This document shows positions 1 through 8,378 of a DNA stretch of 64,000 nucleotides, in pieces; positions within the stretch are counted from its first letter, which is position 1, and the number at the start of each line of letters is the position of its first letter. The stretch lies in contig NZ_CP118607.1 in assembly GCF_028898945.1 (NCBI RefSeq), forward strand, positions 1,116,001-1,180,000, in the 5' to 3' direction. This DNA is from Pseudomonas sp. PSKL.D1 (GTDB lineage Bacteria > Pseudomonadota > Gammaproteobacteria > Pseudomonadales > Pseudomonadaceae). The position numbers and the translations under genes were made by a program. Under the pieces are notes generated by a model. The model was not told where the DNA came from, did no database searches, and saw only the letters and a list, made by a program, of their open reading frames with translations.

Positions 1-2
1 CC

Positions 3-515
3 GGCCTGCCGTTCGCGGTGCTGCGTGCTTATGCCGGCTCCGACCTGCCAAAGGTCAACCCGCTGATCAAGAGCGTCACCTGCCCGTTCACCGGTGAAGT
101 GCTGGCTGCAGTGCCATCGGTACGCCCGGACGTTACCGTGATTCATGCGCAAAAGGCAGACCGCAAAGGCAACGTGCTGCTGTGGGGCATCCTCGGCGTG
201 CAAAAGGAAGCGGCCCTGGCGGCCAAACGCTGCATCGTCACCGTCGAGGAAATCGTCGATGACCTGCAGGCACCGATGAACGCCTGCGTCCTGCCGACCT
301 GGGCCTTGAGCGCAGTCTGCCTGGTGCCGGGTGGTGCTCACCCGTCGTACGCCCACGGCTACTACGAGCGCGACAACCGCTTCTACCAGGACTGGGACCC
401 GATTGCGCGCAACCGCGAGTCGTTCACCGCCTGGATCGACACCTACATCCGTGGCACTGCCGACTTCAATGAATTCAAGGCCAAGCTGGCCAGCACCTCG
501 GAGGCTGCACAATGA
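3..515 (+). CDS. pcaI: 3-oxoadipate CoA-transferase subunit A, C-terminal part (5' end outside window)
   Basis: Last about 170 residues of the alpha subunit of the CoA-transferase that moves CoA from succinyl-CoA to 3-oxoadipate in the beta-ketoadipate pathway. The reading frame is open from base 3, so the start lies upstream of the window. The stop codon overlaps the pcaJ start (ATGA), which indicates translational coupling of the two subunits. The assignment rests on position (directly before pcaJ and pcaF) and on overall resemblance to the glutaconate/3-oxoadipate CoA-transferase alpha family. It could equally be named catI. A different acyl substrate cannot be excluded from sequence, but the pca context makes 3-oxoadipate likely. 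Confidence 0.85.
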   Translation, partial: GLPFAVLRAYAGSDLPKVNPLIKSVTCPFTGEVLAAVPSVRPDVTVIHAQKADRKGNVLLWGILGVQKEAALAAKRCIVTVEEIVDDLQAPMNACVLPTWALSAVCLVPGGAHPSYAHGYYERDNRFYQDWDPIARNRESFTAWIDTYIRGTADFNEFKAKLASTSEAAQ

Positions 516-1291
516 GCTACTCCACCTCTGAAATGATGACCGTTGCCGCTGCTCGTCGCCTGCGCAACGGCGCAGTCTGCTTCGTGGGTATCGGCCTGCC
601 GTCCAAGGCTGCCAACCTGGCGCGCCTGACCTCGTCGCCCGATGTGGTGCTGATTTACGAGTCTGGCCCGATTGGCGCCAAGCCAAGCGTGCTGCCGCTG
701 TCGATCGGTGACGGCGAGCTGGCCGAAACCGCCGACACCGTGGTGCCGACCGGCGAGATCTTCCGCTACTGGCTGCAGGGTGGCCGCATTGACGTGGGCT
801 TCCTGGGCGCTGCGCAGGTTGACCGCTTTGGCAACATCAACACCACCGTGGTGGGTGATTACTTCGCACCGAAAACCCGCCTGCCGGGTGCCGGTGGTGC
901 GCCGGAAATCGCCGGTTCCGCCAAGCAGGTGCTGATCATCCTCAAGCAGTCGACCCGTGCCTTCGTCGACAAGCTGGATTTCATTACCTCGGTTGGCCAT
1001 GGCGAGGGCGGCGATTCGCGCAAACGCCTGGGCCTGCCGGGCGAAGGGCCGGTGGGTATCATCACCGACCTGTGCATCATGGAGCCGGAAGCCGGCACCA
1101 ACGAGTTTGTGGTGACTTCGATCCACCCGGGTGTGACCCGCGAGCAGATCGTTGCCGCTACCGGCTGGGCCATCCGCTTTGCCGACGACGTGCAGACCAC
1201 CAGCGAACCGACCGACGTCGAACTGGGTGCCCTGCGTGACCTCGAAGCCCGCACTGCCGTGGCCCATGGCCAGGTCGCTGGAGAAGCCTGA
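512..1291 (+). CDS. pcaJ: 3-oxoadipate CoA-transferase subunit B
   Basis: Beta subunit (259 aa) of the 3-oxoadipate:succinyl-CoA transferase. It carries the CoA-transferase motif YESGPIG at residues 49-55, with E50 as the expected catalytic glutamate that forms the enzyme-CoA thioester. This E-S-G form is typical of the glutaconate CoA-transferase/CatJ branch, whereas short PcaJ/ScoB proteins have S-E-N-G. The start overlaps the pcaI stop and the stop overlaps the pcaF start (TGATG), so IJF form one translationally coupled unit. The product feeds 3-oxoadipyl-CoA to PcaF. Confidence 0.88.
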   Translation: MSYSTSEMMTVAAARRLRNGAVCFVGIGLPSKAANLARLTSSPDVVLIYESGPIGAKPSVLPLSIGDGELAETADTVVPTGEIFRYWLQGGRIDVGFLGAAQVDRFGNINTTVVGDYFAPKTRLPGAGGAPEIAGSAKQVLIILKQSTRAFVDKLDFITSVGHGEGGDSRKRLGLPGEGPVGIITDLCIMEPEAGTNEFVVTSIHPGVTREQIVAATGWAIRFADDVQTTSEPTDVELGALRDLEARTAVAHGQVAGEA

Positions 1292-2493
1292 TGCGCGACG
1301 TATTTATCTGTGACGCCATCCGCACCCCGATTGGCCGCTTCGGCGGCGCCCTGGCCGGCGTGCGTGCCGACGACTTGGCGGCGGTGCCGTTGAAGGCGCT
1401 GATCGAGCGCAACCCGACCGTGCAGTGGGACCAGGTAGACGAAGTATTCTTCGGCTGCGCCAACCAGGCCGGTGAAGACAACCGTAACGTGGCGCGCATG
1501 GCGCTGCTGCTGGCGGGCCTGCCCGAGAGCATCCCCGGCGTAACCCTCAACCGCCTGTGCGCTTCGGGCATGGATGCCATCGGCACCGCCTTCCGCGCCA
1601 TTGCCAGCGGTGAAATGGAGCTGGCCATCGCCGGTGGCGTCGAGTCGATGTCGCGTGCGCCGTTCGTGATGGGCAAGGCCGAGAGCGGCTACTCGCGCAA
1701 CATGAAGCTTGAAGACACCACCATCGGCTGGCGTTTCATCAACCCGCTGATGAAAAGCCAGTATGGCGTGGACTCCATGCCGGAGACCGCCGACAACGTG
1801 GCCGACGATTACAAGGTTTCCCGCGCTGACCAGGACGCGTTCGCCGTGCGCAGCCAGCAAAAGGCCGCCGCGGCCCAGGCTGCCGGCTTCTTCGCTGAAG
1901 AGATCGTGCCGGTGCGTATCGCTCACAAGAAGGGCGAAACCGTGGTCGAACGTGACGAGCACCTGCGCCCGGACACCACCCTGGAAGCATTGACCAAGCT
2001 CAAGCCGGTCAATGGCCCGGACAAGACCGTCACCGCAGGCAACGCCTCCGGCGTCAATGATGGTGCTGCTGCGCTGATTCTGGCCTCGGCCGAGGCCGTG
2101 AAAAAGCACGGCCTGACCCCGCGTGCCCGTGTACTGGGCATGGCCAGCGCCGGCGTGGCGCCGCGCGTAATGGGTATTGGCCCGGTGCCGGCGGTGCGCA
2201 AGCTGACCGAGCGTTTGGGTGTGGCGGTGAGCGATTTTGATGTGATCGAGCTTAACGAAGCCTTTGCCAGCCAAGGTTTGGCCGTGCTGCGTGAGCTGGG
2301 TGTGGCCGATGATGCGCCGCAGGTGAACCCGAACGGTGGCGCGATTGCCTTGGGCCACCCGTTGGGCATGAGCGGCGCGCGTCTGGTGCTGACGGCATTG
2401 CATCAGTTGGAAAAGAGCGGCGGGCGTAAGGGCCTGGCGACGATGTGTGTCGGGGTTGGCCAGGGGTTGGCGTTGGCCATCGAGCGGGTTTGA
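1291..2493 (+). CDS. pcaF: 3-oxoadipyl-CoA thiolase
   Basis: Thiolase (400 aa) that cleaves 3-oxoadipyl-CoA with CoA to succinyl-CoA and acetyl-CoA, the last step of the beta-ketoadipate pathway. The thiolase triad is complete: acyl-accepting C90 in [12 protein letters not shown]356 in [12 protein letters not shown], and C386 in MCVGVGQG near the C-terminus. Length is normal for the family. Its ATG overlaps the pcaJ stop, so it is co-translated with the CoA-transferase that makes its substrate. A REP pair lies 8 bp after the stop, separating it from pcaT. Confidence 0.96.
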   Translation: MRDVFICDAIRTPIGRFGGALAGVRADDLAAVPLKALIERNPTVQWDQVDEVFFGCANQAGEDNRNVARMALLLAGLPESIPGVTLNRLCASGMDAIGTAFRAIASGEMELAIAGGVESMSRAPFVMGKAESGYSRNMKLEDTTIGWRFINPLMKSQYGVDSMPETADNVADDYKVSRADQDAFAVRSQQKAAAAQAAGFFAEEIVPVRIAHKKGETVVERDEHLRPDTTLEALTKLKPVNGPDKTVTAGNASGVNDGAAALILASAEAVKKHGLTPRARVLGMASAGVAPRVMGIGPVPAVRKLTERLGVAVSDFDVIELNEAFASQGLAVLRELGVADDAPQVNPNGGAIALGHPLGMSGARLVLTALHQLEKSGGRKGLATMCVGVGQGLALAIERV

Positions 2494-2500
2494 CCTGTAC

Positions 2501-2583
2501 CGGCCTCTCGCGGATAAATCCGCTCCTACACATCAGGACCACGCATCCTGGAGTGTAGGAGCGGACTTGTCCGCGAATGGCCG
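2501..2583. repeat. REP element pair (inverted doublet)
   Basis: Two head-to-head copies of the P. putida REP sequence. The left copy (2501-2530) ends TCCGCTCCTACA. The right copy (2554-2583) begins TGTAGGAGCGGAC. Each contains a small palindrome (CGCGGATAAATCCGC-like). The doublet sits just after the pcaF stop and can fold into a large hairpin in the pcaF-pcaT gap. It may attenuate transcription or protect the upstream mRNA, but this is inferred. Confidence 0.9.
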
Positions 2584-2683
2584 GCACATCAGACCTAAGG
2601 CCAATAGCCACCCCGCAAGCGGAACGAGTGTGTTACCAGGTATGTCTAGAATTACCTGTTGACCCTCCTGGAGTAAGCTCACC

Positions 2684-3973
2684 ATGACCTCAGCCTATTA
2701 CACCGGCGAAGAACGCAGTAAGCGCATTTTCGCCATCGTCGGTGCCTCATCCGGCAACCTGGTGGAATGGTTCGACTTCTACGTCTACGCCTTCTGCGCC
2801 ATCTACTTTGCCCCGGCTTTCTTCCCCTCCGACGACCCTACCGTGCAGTTGCTCAACACGGCTGGCGTGTTCGCCGCGGGCTTTTTGATGCGCCCGATCG
2901 GTGGCTGGATCTTCGGCCGCCTGGCCGACCGCCACGGTCGCAAGAATTCCCTGATGATCTCGGTGCTGATGATGTGCTTCGGCTCCCTGATGATCGCCTG
3001 CCTGCCCACCTACAGCAGCATCGGTACCTGGGCACCGGCCCTGCTGTTGCTTGCACGCCTGATTCAGGGCCTGTCGGTGGGTGGCGAGTATGGCACTACC
3101 GCCACTTATATGAGTGAGGTGGCCTTGCGCGGCCAGCGCGGTTTCTTTGCGTCGTTCCAGTACGTCACCCTGATTGGTGGCCAGTTGCTTGCCGTGCTGG
3201 TGGTGGTGATCCTGCAACAACTGCTCACTGAAGATGAGCTGCGTGCCTGGGGCTGGCGCATTCCGTTCGTGGTAGGTGCGATTGCCGCGCTTATCTCGCT
3301 GATGCTGCGCCGTTCGCTGCATGAAACCAGCAGCGCCGAAACCCGCAATGACAAGGAAGCGGGCACCATCAAGGGCCTGTTCCGCCACCACGCTGCGGCG
3401 TTCATCACCGTGCTGGGTTACACCGCCGGCGGCTCGCTGATTTTCTACACGTTCACCACCTACATGCAGAAGTACCTGGTCAATACCGCCGGCATGACGG
3501 CCAAGAACGCCAGCTATGTGATGACGGGTGCATTGTTCCTGTTCATGGTGATGCAGCCGTTCTTCGGCATGTTGTCCGATCGCATCGGGCGGCGTAATTC
3601 GATGCTGCTGTTCGGTGCTTTGGGTACCCTGTTCACCGTGCCCCTGCTGATGGCGCTGAAAACCGTGAGCAGCCCGTTCATGGCGTTTGTGCTGGTGTCC
3701 GTGGCCTTGTGCATCGTCAGTTTCTACACCTCCATCAGCGGCCTGGTGAAAGCCGAGATGTTCCCGCCTCAGGTACGTGCGCTGGGTGTTGGCCTGGCCT
3801 ATGCCGTGGCGAACGCGGCGTTTGGCGGTTCTGCCGAATACGTGGCACTGGGCTTGAAAACCATGGGCATGGAGAACACCTTCTACTGGTACGTGACAGC
3901 GATGATGGCAATCGCCTTCCTGTTCAGCCTGCGTTTGCCGAAGCAGGCCGCGTATCTGCATCACGACAATTAA
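2684..3973 (+). CDS. pcaT: MFS dicarboxylate/3-oxoadipate transporter
   Basis: Twelve-segment major facilitator transporter (429 aa) of the metabolite:H+ symporter family. The N-terminal [17 protein letters not shown] and the loop [12 protein letters not shown] are family signatures. In P. putida PcaT takes up 3-oxoadipate and related dicarboxylates, and the position between pcaF and pcaB supports that role. The ATG is preceded by GGAG. A second homologue of the same family is encoded at 29336-30655. Substrate is inferred from context. Confidence 0.9.
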   Translation: MTSAYYTGEERSKRIFAIVGASSGNLVEWFDFYVYAFCAIYFAPAFFPSDDPTVQLLNTAGVFAAGFLMRPIGGWIFGRLADRHGRKNSLMISVLMMCFGSLMIACLPTYSSIGTWAPALLLLARLIQGLSVGGEYGTTATYMSEVALRGQRGFFASFQYVTLIGGQLLAVLVVVILQQLLTEDELRAWGWRIPFVVGAIAALISLMLRRSLHETSSAETRNDKEAGTIKGLFRHHAAAFITVLGYTAGGSLIFYTFTTYMQKYLVNTAGMTAKNASYVMTGALFLFMVMQPFFGMLSDRIGRRNSMLLFGALGTLFTVPLLMALKTVSSPFMAFVLVSVALCIVSFYTSISGLVKAEMFPPQVRALGVGLAYAVANAAFGGSAEYVALGLKTMGMENTFYWYVTAMMAIAFLFSLRLPKQAAYLHHDN

Positions 3974-3982
3974 GGACGTGGC

Positions 3983-5335
3983 ATGACCAACCAGCTGTTC
4001 GACGCCTATTTCACCGCCCCGGCCATGCGCGAGATCTTCTCTGACCGTGGCCGCCTGCAAGGCATGCTCGACTTCGAAGCCGCCCTGGCCCGGGCCGAGG
4101 CTGGCGCCGGGCTGGTGCCGCACAGTGCGGTGGCCGCCATTGAAGCCGCGTGCAAGGCCGAGCGCTACGACGTGCGGGCGTTGGCCGATGCCATCGCAAC
4201 TGCCGGCAATTCGGCGATCCCGATGGTCAAGGCGCTGGGCAAGGTAATCGCCAGTGGCGTGCCCGAGGCCGAGCGGTATGTGCACCTTGGGGCTACCAGC
4301 CAGGATGCGATGGACACCGGGTTGGTCTTGCAGTTGCGCGATGCCCTGGACCTGGTCGAGGCGGATTTGGCGAAGCTGGCCGACACGTTGTCGCGACAGG
4401 CGCTGATGCATGCTGATACCCCGCTGGTTGGCCGCACCTGGCTGCAGCACGCTACGCCCGTGACTTTGGGCATGAAGCTTGCCAGTGTGCTTGGCGCGCT
4501 GACGCGCCATCGCCAGCGTCTGAAGGAACTGCGCCCGCGTTTGCTGGTGCTGCAGTTTGGTGGCGCATCGGGCAGCCTGGCAGCGCTGGGCAGCAAGGCA
4601 TTGCCGGTGGCCGAAGCGCTTGCCGAACAATTGAAGCTGACCCTGCCCGAGCAGCCTTGGCACACCCAGCGGGACCGCCTGGTGGAGTTCGCCTCGGTAC
4701 TGGGGCTGGTTGCCGGCAGCCTGGGCAAGTTCGGCCGTGACATCAGCCTGCTGATGCAAACCGAAGCGGGGGAGGTGTTCGAGCCTTCCGCGCCGGGCAA
4801 GGGCGGCTCTTCGACCATGCCGCACAAGCGCAACCCGGTGGGCGCAGCCGTGCTGATCGGCGCCGCGACCCGTGTGCCGGGCCTGCTGTCGACGCTGTTT
4901 GCCGCCATGCCTCAGGAGCATGAGCGCAGCCTCGGCCTGTGGCATGCCGAATGGGAAACCCTGCCAGACATCTGCTGCCTGGTTTCCGGCGCCTTGCGCC
5001 AGGCCCAGGTGATTGCCGAAGGCATGGAGGTGGACGCTGAGCGCATGCGCCGCAACCTCGACCTGACCCAGGGCCTGGTGCTGGCCGAGGCGGTAAGCAT
5101 CGTGCTTGCCCAGCGCCTGGGCCGAGACCGCGCCCACCACTTGCTGGAGCAATGCTGCCAGCGCGCCGTAGCCGAGCAGCGCCACCTGCGGGCAGTGCTG
5201 GGTGACGAGCCGCAAGTCAGCGCCGAACTGTCAGCCGAAGAGTTGGACCGCCTGCTCGACCCGGCCCATTACCTCGGCCAGGCCCGCGTCTGGGTGGCGC
5301 GTGCCGTGGCTGAACATCAACATTTCACTGCCTGA
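3983..5335 (+). CDS. pcaB: 3-carboxy-cis,cis-muconate cycloisomerase
   Basis: Cytosolic enzyme (450 aa) converting 3-carboxy-cis,cis-muconate to 4-carboxymuconolactone in protocatechuate breakdown. It belongs to the fumarase/aspartase superfamily and shows the signature GSSTMPHKRNP (about residues 274-284) and an N-terminal FSDRGRLQGMLDFEAAL segment typical of PcaB. It starts 9 bp after pcaT, and its TGA is embedded in the ribosome-binding AAGGAG of pcaD, so translation of B and D is tightly linked. Confidence 0.96.
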   Translation: MTNQLFDAYFTAPAMREIFSDRGRLQGMLDFEAALARAEAGAGLVPHSAVAAIEAACKAERYDVRALADAIATAGNSAIPMVKALGKVIASGVPEAERYVHLGATSQDAMDTGLVLQLRDALDLVEADLAKLADTLSRQALMHADTPLVGRTWLQHATPVTLGMKLASVLGALTRHRQRLKELRPRLLVLQFGGASGSLAALGSKALPVAEALAEQLKLTLPEQPWHTQRDRLVEFASVLGLVAGSLGKFGRDISLLMQTEAGEVFEPSAPGKGGSSTMPHKRNPVGAAVLIGAATRVPGLLSTLFAAMPQEHERSLGLWHAEWETLPDICCLVSGALRQAQVIAEGMEVDAERMRRNLDLTQGLVLAEAVSIVLAQRLGRDRAHHLLEQCCQRAVAEQRHLRAVLGDEPQVSAELSAEELDRLLDPAHYLGQARVWVARAVAEHQHFTA

Positions 5336-5346
5336 AGGAGACCGCT

Positions 5347-6138
5347 GTGGCGCACTTGCAACTGGCCGATGGCGTATTGAACTACCAACTCGACGGCCCG
5401 GCCGATGCCCCGGTGCTGGTGTTGTCCAACTCGCTGGGTACCGACCTGGGCATGTGGGACAGCCAGATTCCGCTGTGGAGCGAGCACTTCCGAGTGCTGC
5501 GCTACGACACCCGTGGCCATGGCGCCTCGCTGGTCAGCCCGGGCCCTTACAGCATCGAACAACTGGGCCAGGACGTACTGGCACTGCTCGATGCCCTGGA
5601 CATCCAGCACGCTCACTTTGTTGGCCTGTCCATGGGCGGGCTGATCGGCCAGTGGCTGGGTATCAACGCTGGCGCACGCCTGCACAGCCTGACCCTGTGC
5701 AACACAGCGGCGAAAATCGCCAATGACGAGGTGTGGAATACCCGCATCGACACCGTGCTAAAAGGCGGCCAGCAAGCCATGGTCGACCTGCGCGATGCCT
5801 CCATCGCCCGCTGGTTCACCCCGGCGTTTGCCGAGGCTCAGCCGCAAGAGGCCCAACGCATCTGCCAGATGCTGGCGCAAACCAGCCCTGAAGGTTATGC
5901 GGCCAATTGTGCTGCCGTGCGCGATGCCGATTACCGTGAGCAGTTGGGCCGTATCCAGGTGCCGACCCTGATCGTGGCCGGTACTGAAGACGTGGTGACC
6001 ACCCCGGAACATGGCCGCTTCATGCAGGCCGGTATCATCGGTGCCACCTATGCCGAATTCCCGGCAGCGCACCTGTCCAACGTCGAAATCGGCGAGGCAT
6101 TCAGCCGCCGGGTGCTCGACTTTTTGCTGGCTCGCTGA
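5347..6138 (+). CDS. pcaD: 3-oxoadipate enol-lactonase
   Basis: Alpha/beta hydrolase (263 aa) that hydrolyses 3-oxoadipate enol-lactone to 3-oxoadipate. The nucleophile elbow GLSMGG places the catalytic serine at S95. RYDTRGHGAS is the usual strand-loop of this family, and AAHLSNVE near the C-terminus contains the expected histidine. I chose the GTG at 5347 because AAGGAG lies 6 bp upstream at 5335-5340 and no better ATG exists. It is followed by pcaC after 10 bp. Confidence 0.96.
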   Translation: MAHLQLADGVLNYQLDGPADAPVLVLSNSLGTDLGMWDSQIPLWSEHFRVLRYDTRGHGASLVSPGPYSIEQLGQDVLALLDALDIQHAHFVGLSMGGLIGQWLGINAGARLHSLTLCNTAAKIANDEVWNTRIDTVLKGGQQAMVDLRDASIARWFTPAFAEAQPQEAQRICQMLAQTSPEGYAANCAAVRDADYREQLGRIQVPTLIVAGTEDVVTTPEHGRFMQAGIIGATYAEFPAAHLSNVEIGEAFSRRVLDFLLAR

Positions 6139-6148
6139 GGAAAACGCC

Positions 6149-6541
6149 ATGGATGAGAAACAACGCTACGACGCCGGCATGCAGGTACGCCGCGCGGTGC
6201 TGGGCGATGCCCATGTGGACCGCAGCCTGGAGAAGCTCAACGACTTCAATGGCGAGTTTCAGGAAATGATCACCCGGCATGCCTGGGGTGATATCTGGAC
6301 CCGCCCTGGCCTGCCACGGCACACCCGCAGCCTGATTACCATTGCCATGCTGATCGGCATGAACCGCAATGACGAGCTGAAACTGCACCTGCGTGCGGCG
6401 GCCAACAATGGCGTGACCCGCGACGAGATCAAGGAAGTGCTGATGCAGAGTGCGATTTACTGCGGCATTCCCGCGGCCAATGCCACGTTCCACCTGGCGG
6501 AGTCGGTGTGGGATGAGTTGGGTGTAGAGTCGCGGGCCTAA
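6149..6541 (+). CDS. pcaC: 4-carboxymuconolactone decarboxylase
   Basis: Small enzyme (130 aa) that decarboxylates 4-carboxymuconolactone to 3-oxoadipate enol-lactone, the step between PcaB and PcaD. The carboxymuconolactone decarboxylase fold is recognisable from RSLITIAMLIGMNRNDELK and the conserved Cys/His segment AIYCGIPAANATFH. The start ATG at 6149 has GAGG upstream within the pcaD stop region. It is the last gene of the pca run, and a long REP pair follows the stop by 16 bp. Confidence 0.97.
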   Translation: MDEKQRYDAGMQVRRAVLGDAHVDRSLEKLNDFNGEFQEMITRHAWGDIWTRPGLPRHTRSLITIAMLIGMNRNDELKLHLRAAANNGVTRDEIKEVLMQSAIYCGIPAANATFHLAESVWDELGVESRA

Positions 6542-6557
6542 GCATTCCGCACGCTCG

Positions 6558-6675
6558 TGTAGGAGCGGCCTTGTGTCGCGAAAGGGCCGCAAAGCGGCCC
6601 CAGCAATATTGGCTGCGAAAGCTGAAATCGTGGGGCCGCTTCGCGACCCTTTCGCGACACAAGGCCGCTCCTACA
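6558..6675. repeat. Long REP inverted pair (about 118 bp)
   Basis: An almost perfectly self-complementary unit starting TGTAGGAGCGGCCTTGTGTC and ending with its complement GCCGCTCCTACA, with an inner GGGCCGC/GCGGCCC stem. The same composite arrangement recurs at 9834-9950 and, more divergently, at 16674-16804. It lies between the convergent ends of pcaC and the Mpo1-like gene. Its last bases (TGTAG read on the minus strand) supply the stop codon of that gene. Confidence 0.9.
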
Positions 6676-7183
6676 GGGCGCGTATGGCAACTGGCCCCGC
6701 ATTAGCCTCCACCGCACGCTTCAGTTCCGGGCACAGCCCCAGCATGAATGCAGCTTCCGCCACGACAAACAGCGGCCCGATGATCAACCCGCTCACATCA
6801 TCGACGAACGCTGGCTTGCGCCCTTCGTAGTAATGCCCCACAAACTGGATGATCCAGCCCACCACGAATGCACCCAACCCGGCACTCAGCCACAATGCGG
6901 TGCTCTGCATGGCCAATACCTGGCCAACCCACAGGCAAAGCCCTAGCAGCAACCCCATGACCAGGCCGAAGCGCAGGTCCAGGCGTAGGTAGAACCACAC
7001 CGATGCCGCTGCCGCGATCAGCGCCGGCGAGAGCCAAGCGCCGCCCAGCTCCCAACCGGGGCGCGACAACAGGATGGTCACGGCCACCACGATTAGCGGG
7101 ATGCCCACAAAGTGGGTGGCGATGTTGCGTGGGTCGCGGTGGTAATTGGCGTACTGGCTCAGGTGGTCGACGAGGTTTTTCAT
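6671..7183 (-). CDS. Mpo1-like (DUF962) membrane protein
   Basis: Predicted membrane protein of 170 aa of the DUF962/Mpo1 family, found as yeast Mpo1 (YGL010w), a 2-hydroxy fatty acid dioxygenase. The family histidines are visible: YHRDPRNIATHFVGIP near the N-terminus and FVGHYYEGRKPAF near residue 120. About four hydrophobic segments lie between them. I placed the start at 7183, not further upstream, because GGGAGG lies 7-8 bp before this ATG. The stop codon TAG is contributed by the flanking REP. Bacterial function is not established; fatty-acid alpha-oxidation is a family-based guess. Confidence 0.8.
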   Translation of the reverse strand: MKNLVDHLSQYANYHRDPRNIATHFVGIPLIVVAVTILLSRPGWELGGAWLSPALIAAAASVWFYLRLDLRFGLVMGLLLGLCLWVGQVLAMQSTALWLSAGLGAFVVGWIIQFVGHYYEGRKPAFVDDVSGLIIGPLFVVAEAAFMLGLCPELKRAVEANAGPVAIRAL

Positions 7184-7267
7184 TGTTGTTCCTCCCTGTG
7201 TGGCCGGCGTAGGCAAGGTCTTCATTGATAATGATCAGAATAGCCTGTTGCCACCACCACCATCATT

Positions 7268-8191
7268 TCAGCGAATGGCAGCTGTTCGCTTTGGCGCATC
7301 CAGTTCGGTCAGGGTCTGGATCATCGCCCGAGCCGCAGGCGACAGGCGATAACCGCTGCGGCTGATTACCCCACAACGCACGCTGAGCACATCCAGTGCC
7401 GGCGGCAGGTTGCGCCAATGCAGGCGCACCAGGGCGCCAGCGGCCAGCTCTTGGGCGACTGCTTCTTCGCTGGCGGTGCCGATGGCATTGGTGCTTTGCA
7501 CCACATTGAGCAATACGGGCAGGTGCTCAGTCTGAAGGTGTGGCGTGAAGTCACTGCGACCGCTCAGGTTGGCCAGGCGTTTGCGCACGCCGGGGGCGAG
7601 CAGGGCGCTGGCCAGCGGGTAGGCGAACAGGTCGTTGGTCGAGAGGCTGTCCTTGGCCAGCAGCGGGTGGCCGGGGCGGCAGAAGAACAGGCCGGGGCGC
7701 GGGGTGAGGGGGGTGGTGTGAAAATTAGGGTCGGCTTCGAACGGGCGTATGTCGTCGACAAAAAATTCGATTTGTTCGCGGCGCAGGGCCTGGCCGAGGC
7801 GTTCGGCATTGTCTACCAGCAGGGCGGTGCGGATGCCGGGGTGGGTATCCATGAAATGCCGCAAAGCATCCGGGACCAATTGCACGGCCAGGGCCGGGCC
7901 GCTGCCGAAATGCAGTTCACCGGCGTCAAGCTTGGTCATTTGCAGCACGTCGTTGCTTAGCTGCGCGGCCCCTTGCACTAGCCGACGGGCGTGCTGCAGA
8001 ACCACGAGTCCTTCGGGGGTGGGCGGCAGGGCTTTGCTGGCGCGGTCGACGAGGGGGCAGCCGAAGTTCTGTTCGAGGCTTTGGATGGCGCGGCTGAAGG
8101 CGGGTTGGGTGATGCCCATGGCTTCGGCGGCGCGGACGAAACTGCGGTATTCGGTGAGGGCGATGAAGTAGCGCAGTTGGCGAAGGTCCAT
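7268..8191 (-). CDS. LysR-family transcriptional regulator
   Basis: LysR-type regulator (307 aa). The N-terminal winged helix-turn-helix reads MDLRQLRYFIALTEYRSF followed by AAEAMGITQPAFSRAIQSLE. The rest is a periplasmic-binding-protein-like effector domain. It lies downstream of and co-oriented with the OprD-type porin gene, separated by a REP pair, so it may control that porin. The effector is unknown, though an aromatic or organic acid would fit the neighbourhood. Confidence 0.9.
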   Translation of the reverse strand: MDLRQLRYFIALTEYRSFVRAAEAMGITQPAFSRAIQSLEQNFGCPLVDRASKALPPTPEGLVVLQHARRLVQGAAQLSNDVLQMTKLDAGELHFGSGPALAVQLVPDALRHFMDTHPGIRTALLVDNAERLGQALRREQIEFFVDDIRPFEADPNFHTTPLTPRPGLFFCRPGHPLLAKDSLSTNDLFAYPLASALLAPGVRKRLANLSGRSDFTPHLQTEHLPVLLNVVQSTNAIGTASEEAVAQELAAGALVRLHWRNLPPALDVLSVRCGVISRSGYRLSPAARAMIQTLTELDAPKRTAAIR

Positions 8192-8300
8192 GTCGAGGCT
8201 CTGCGGCGGGGGACAGGGGTCGATTTAAGCGGGTCGGTTATATTCCGTCAATGCATGATTTTTGATTTGCTTATTTCTTTTAAGAATATAATGAGCCGCT

Positions 8301-8371
8301 GGCCACTCGCGGATAAATCCGCTCCTACAGGTGCGTCGTTTGTAGGAGCGGATTTATCCGCGATGAGGCCG
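8301..8371. repeat. REP element pair (inverted doublet)
   Basis: Left copy 8301-8329 (GGCCACTCGCGGATAAATCC then GCTCCTACA) and right copy 8341-8371 (TGTAGGAGCGGATTTATCCG then CG...). The two are separated by 11 bp. The pair sits 7 bp past the stop of the porin gene and upstream of the LysR gene. Confidence 0.92.
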
Positions 8372-8378
8372 GGCCTGC

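Noticed and set aside
2747..5215. 822-codon open frame on the minus strand across pcaT and pcaB
   Set aside because: It is antisense to two well-identified pca genes, has a low-complexity His/Gln/Arg composition typical of reversed GC-rich codons, and no ribosome site.
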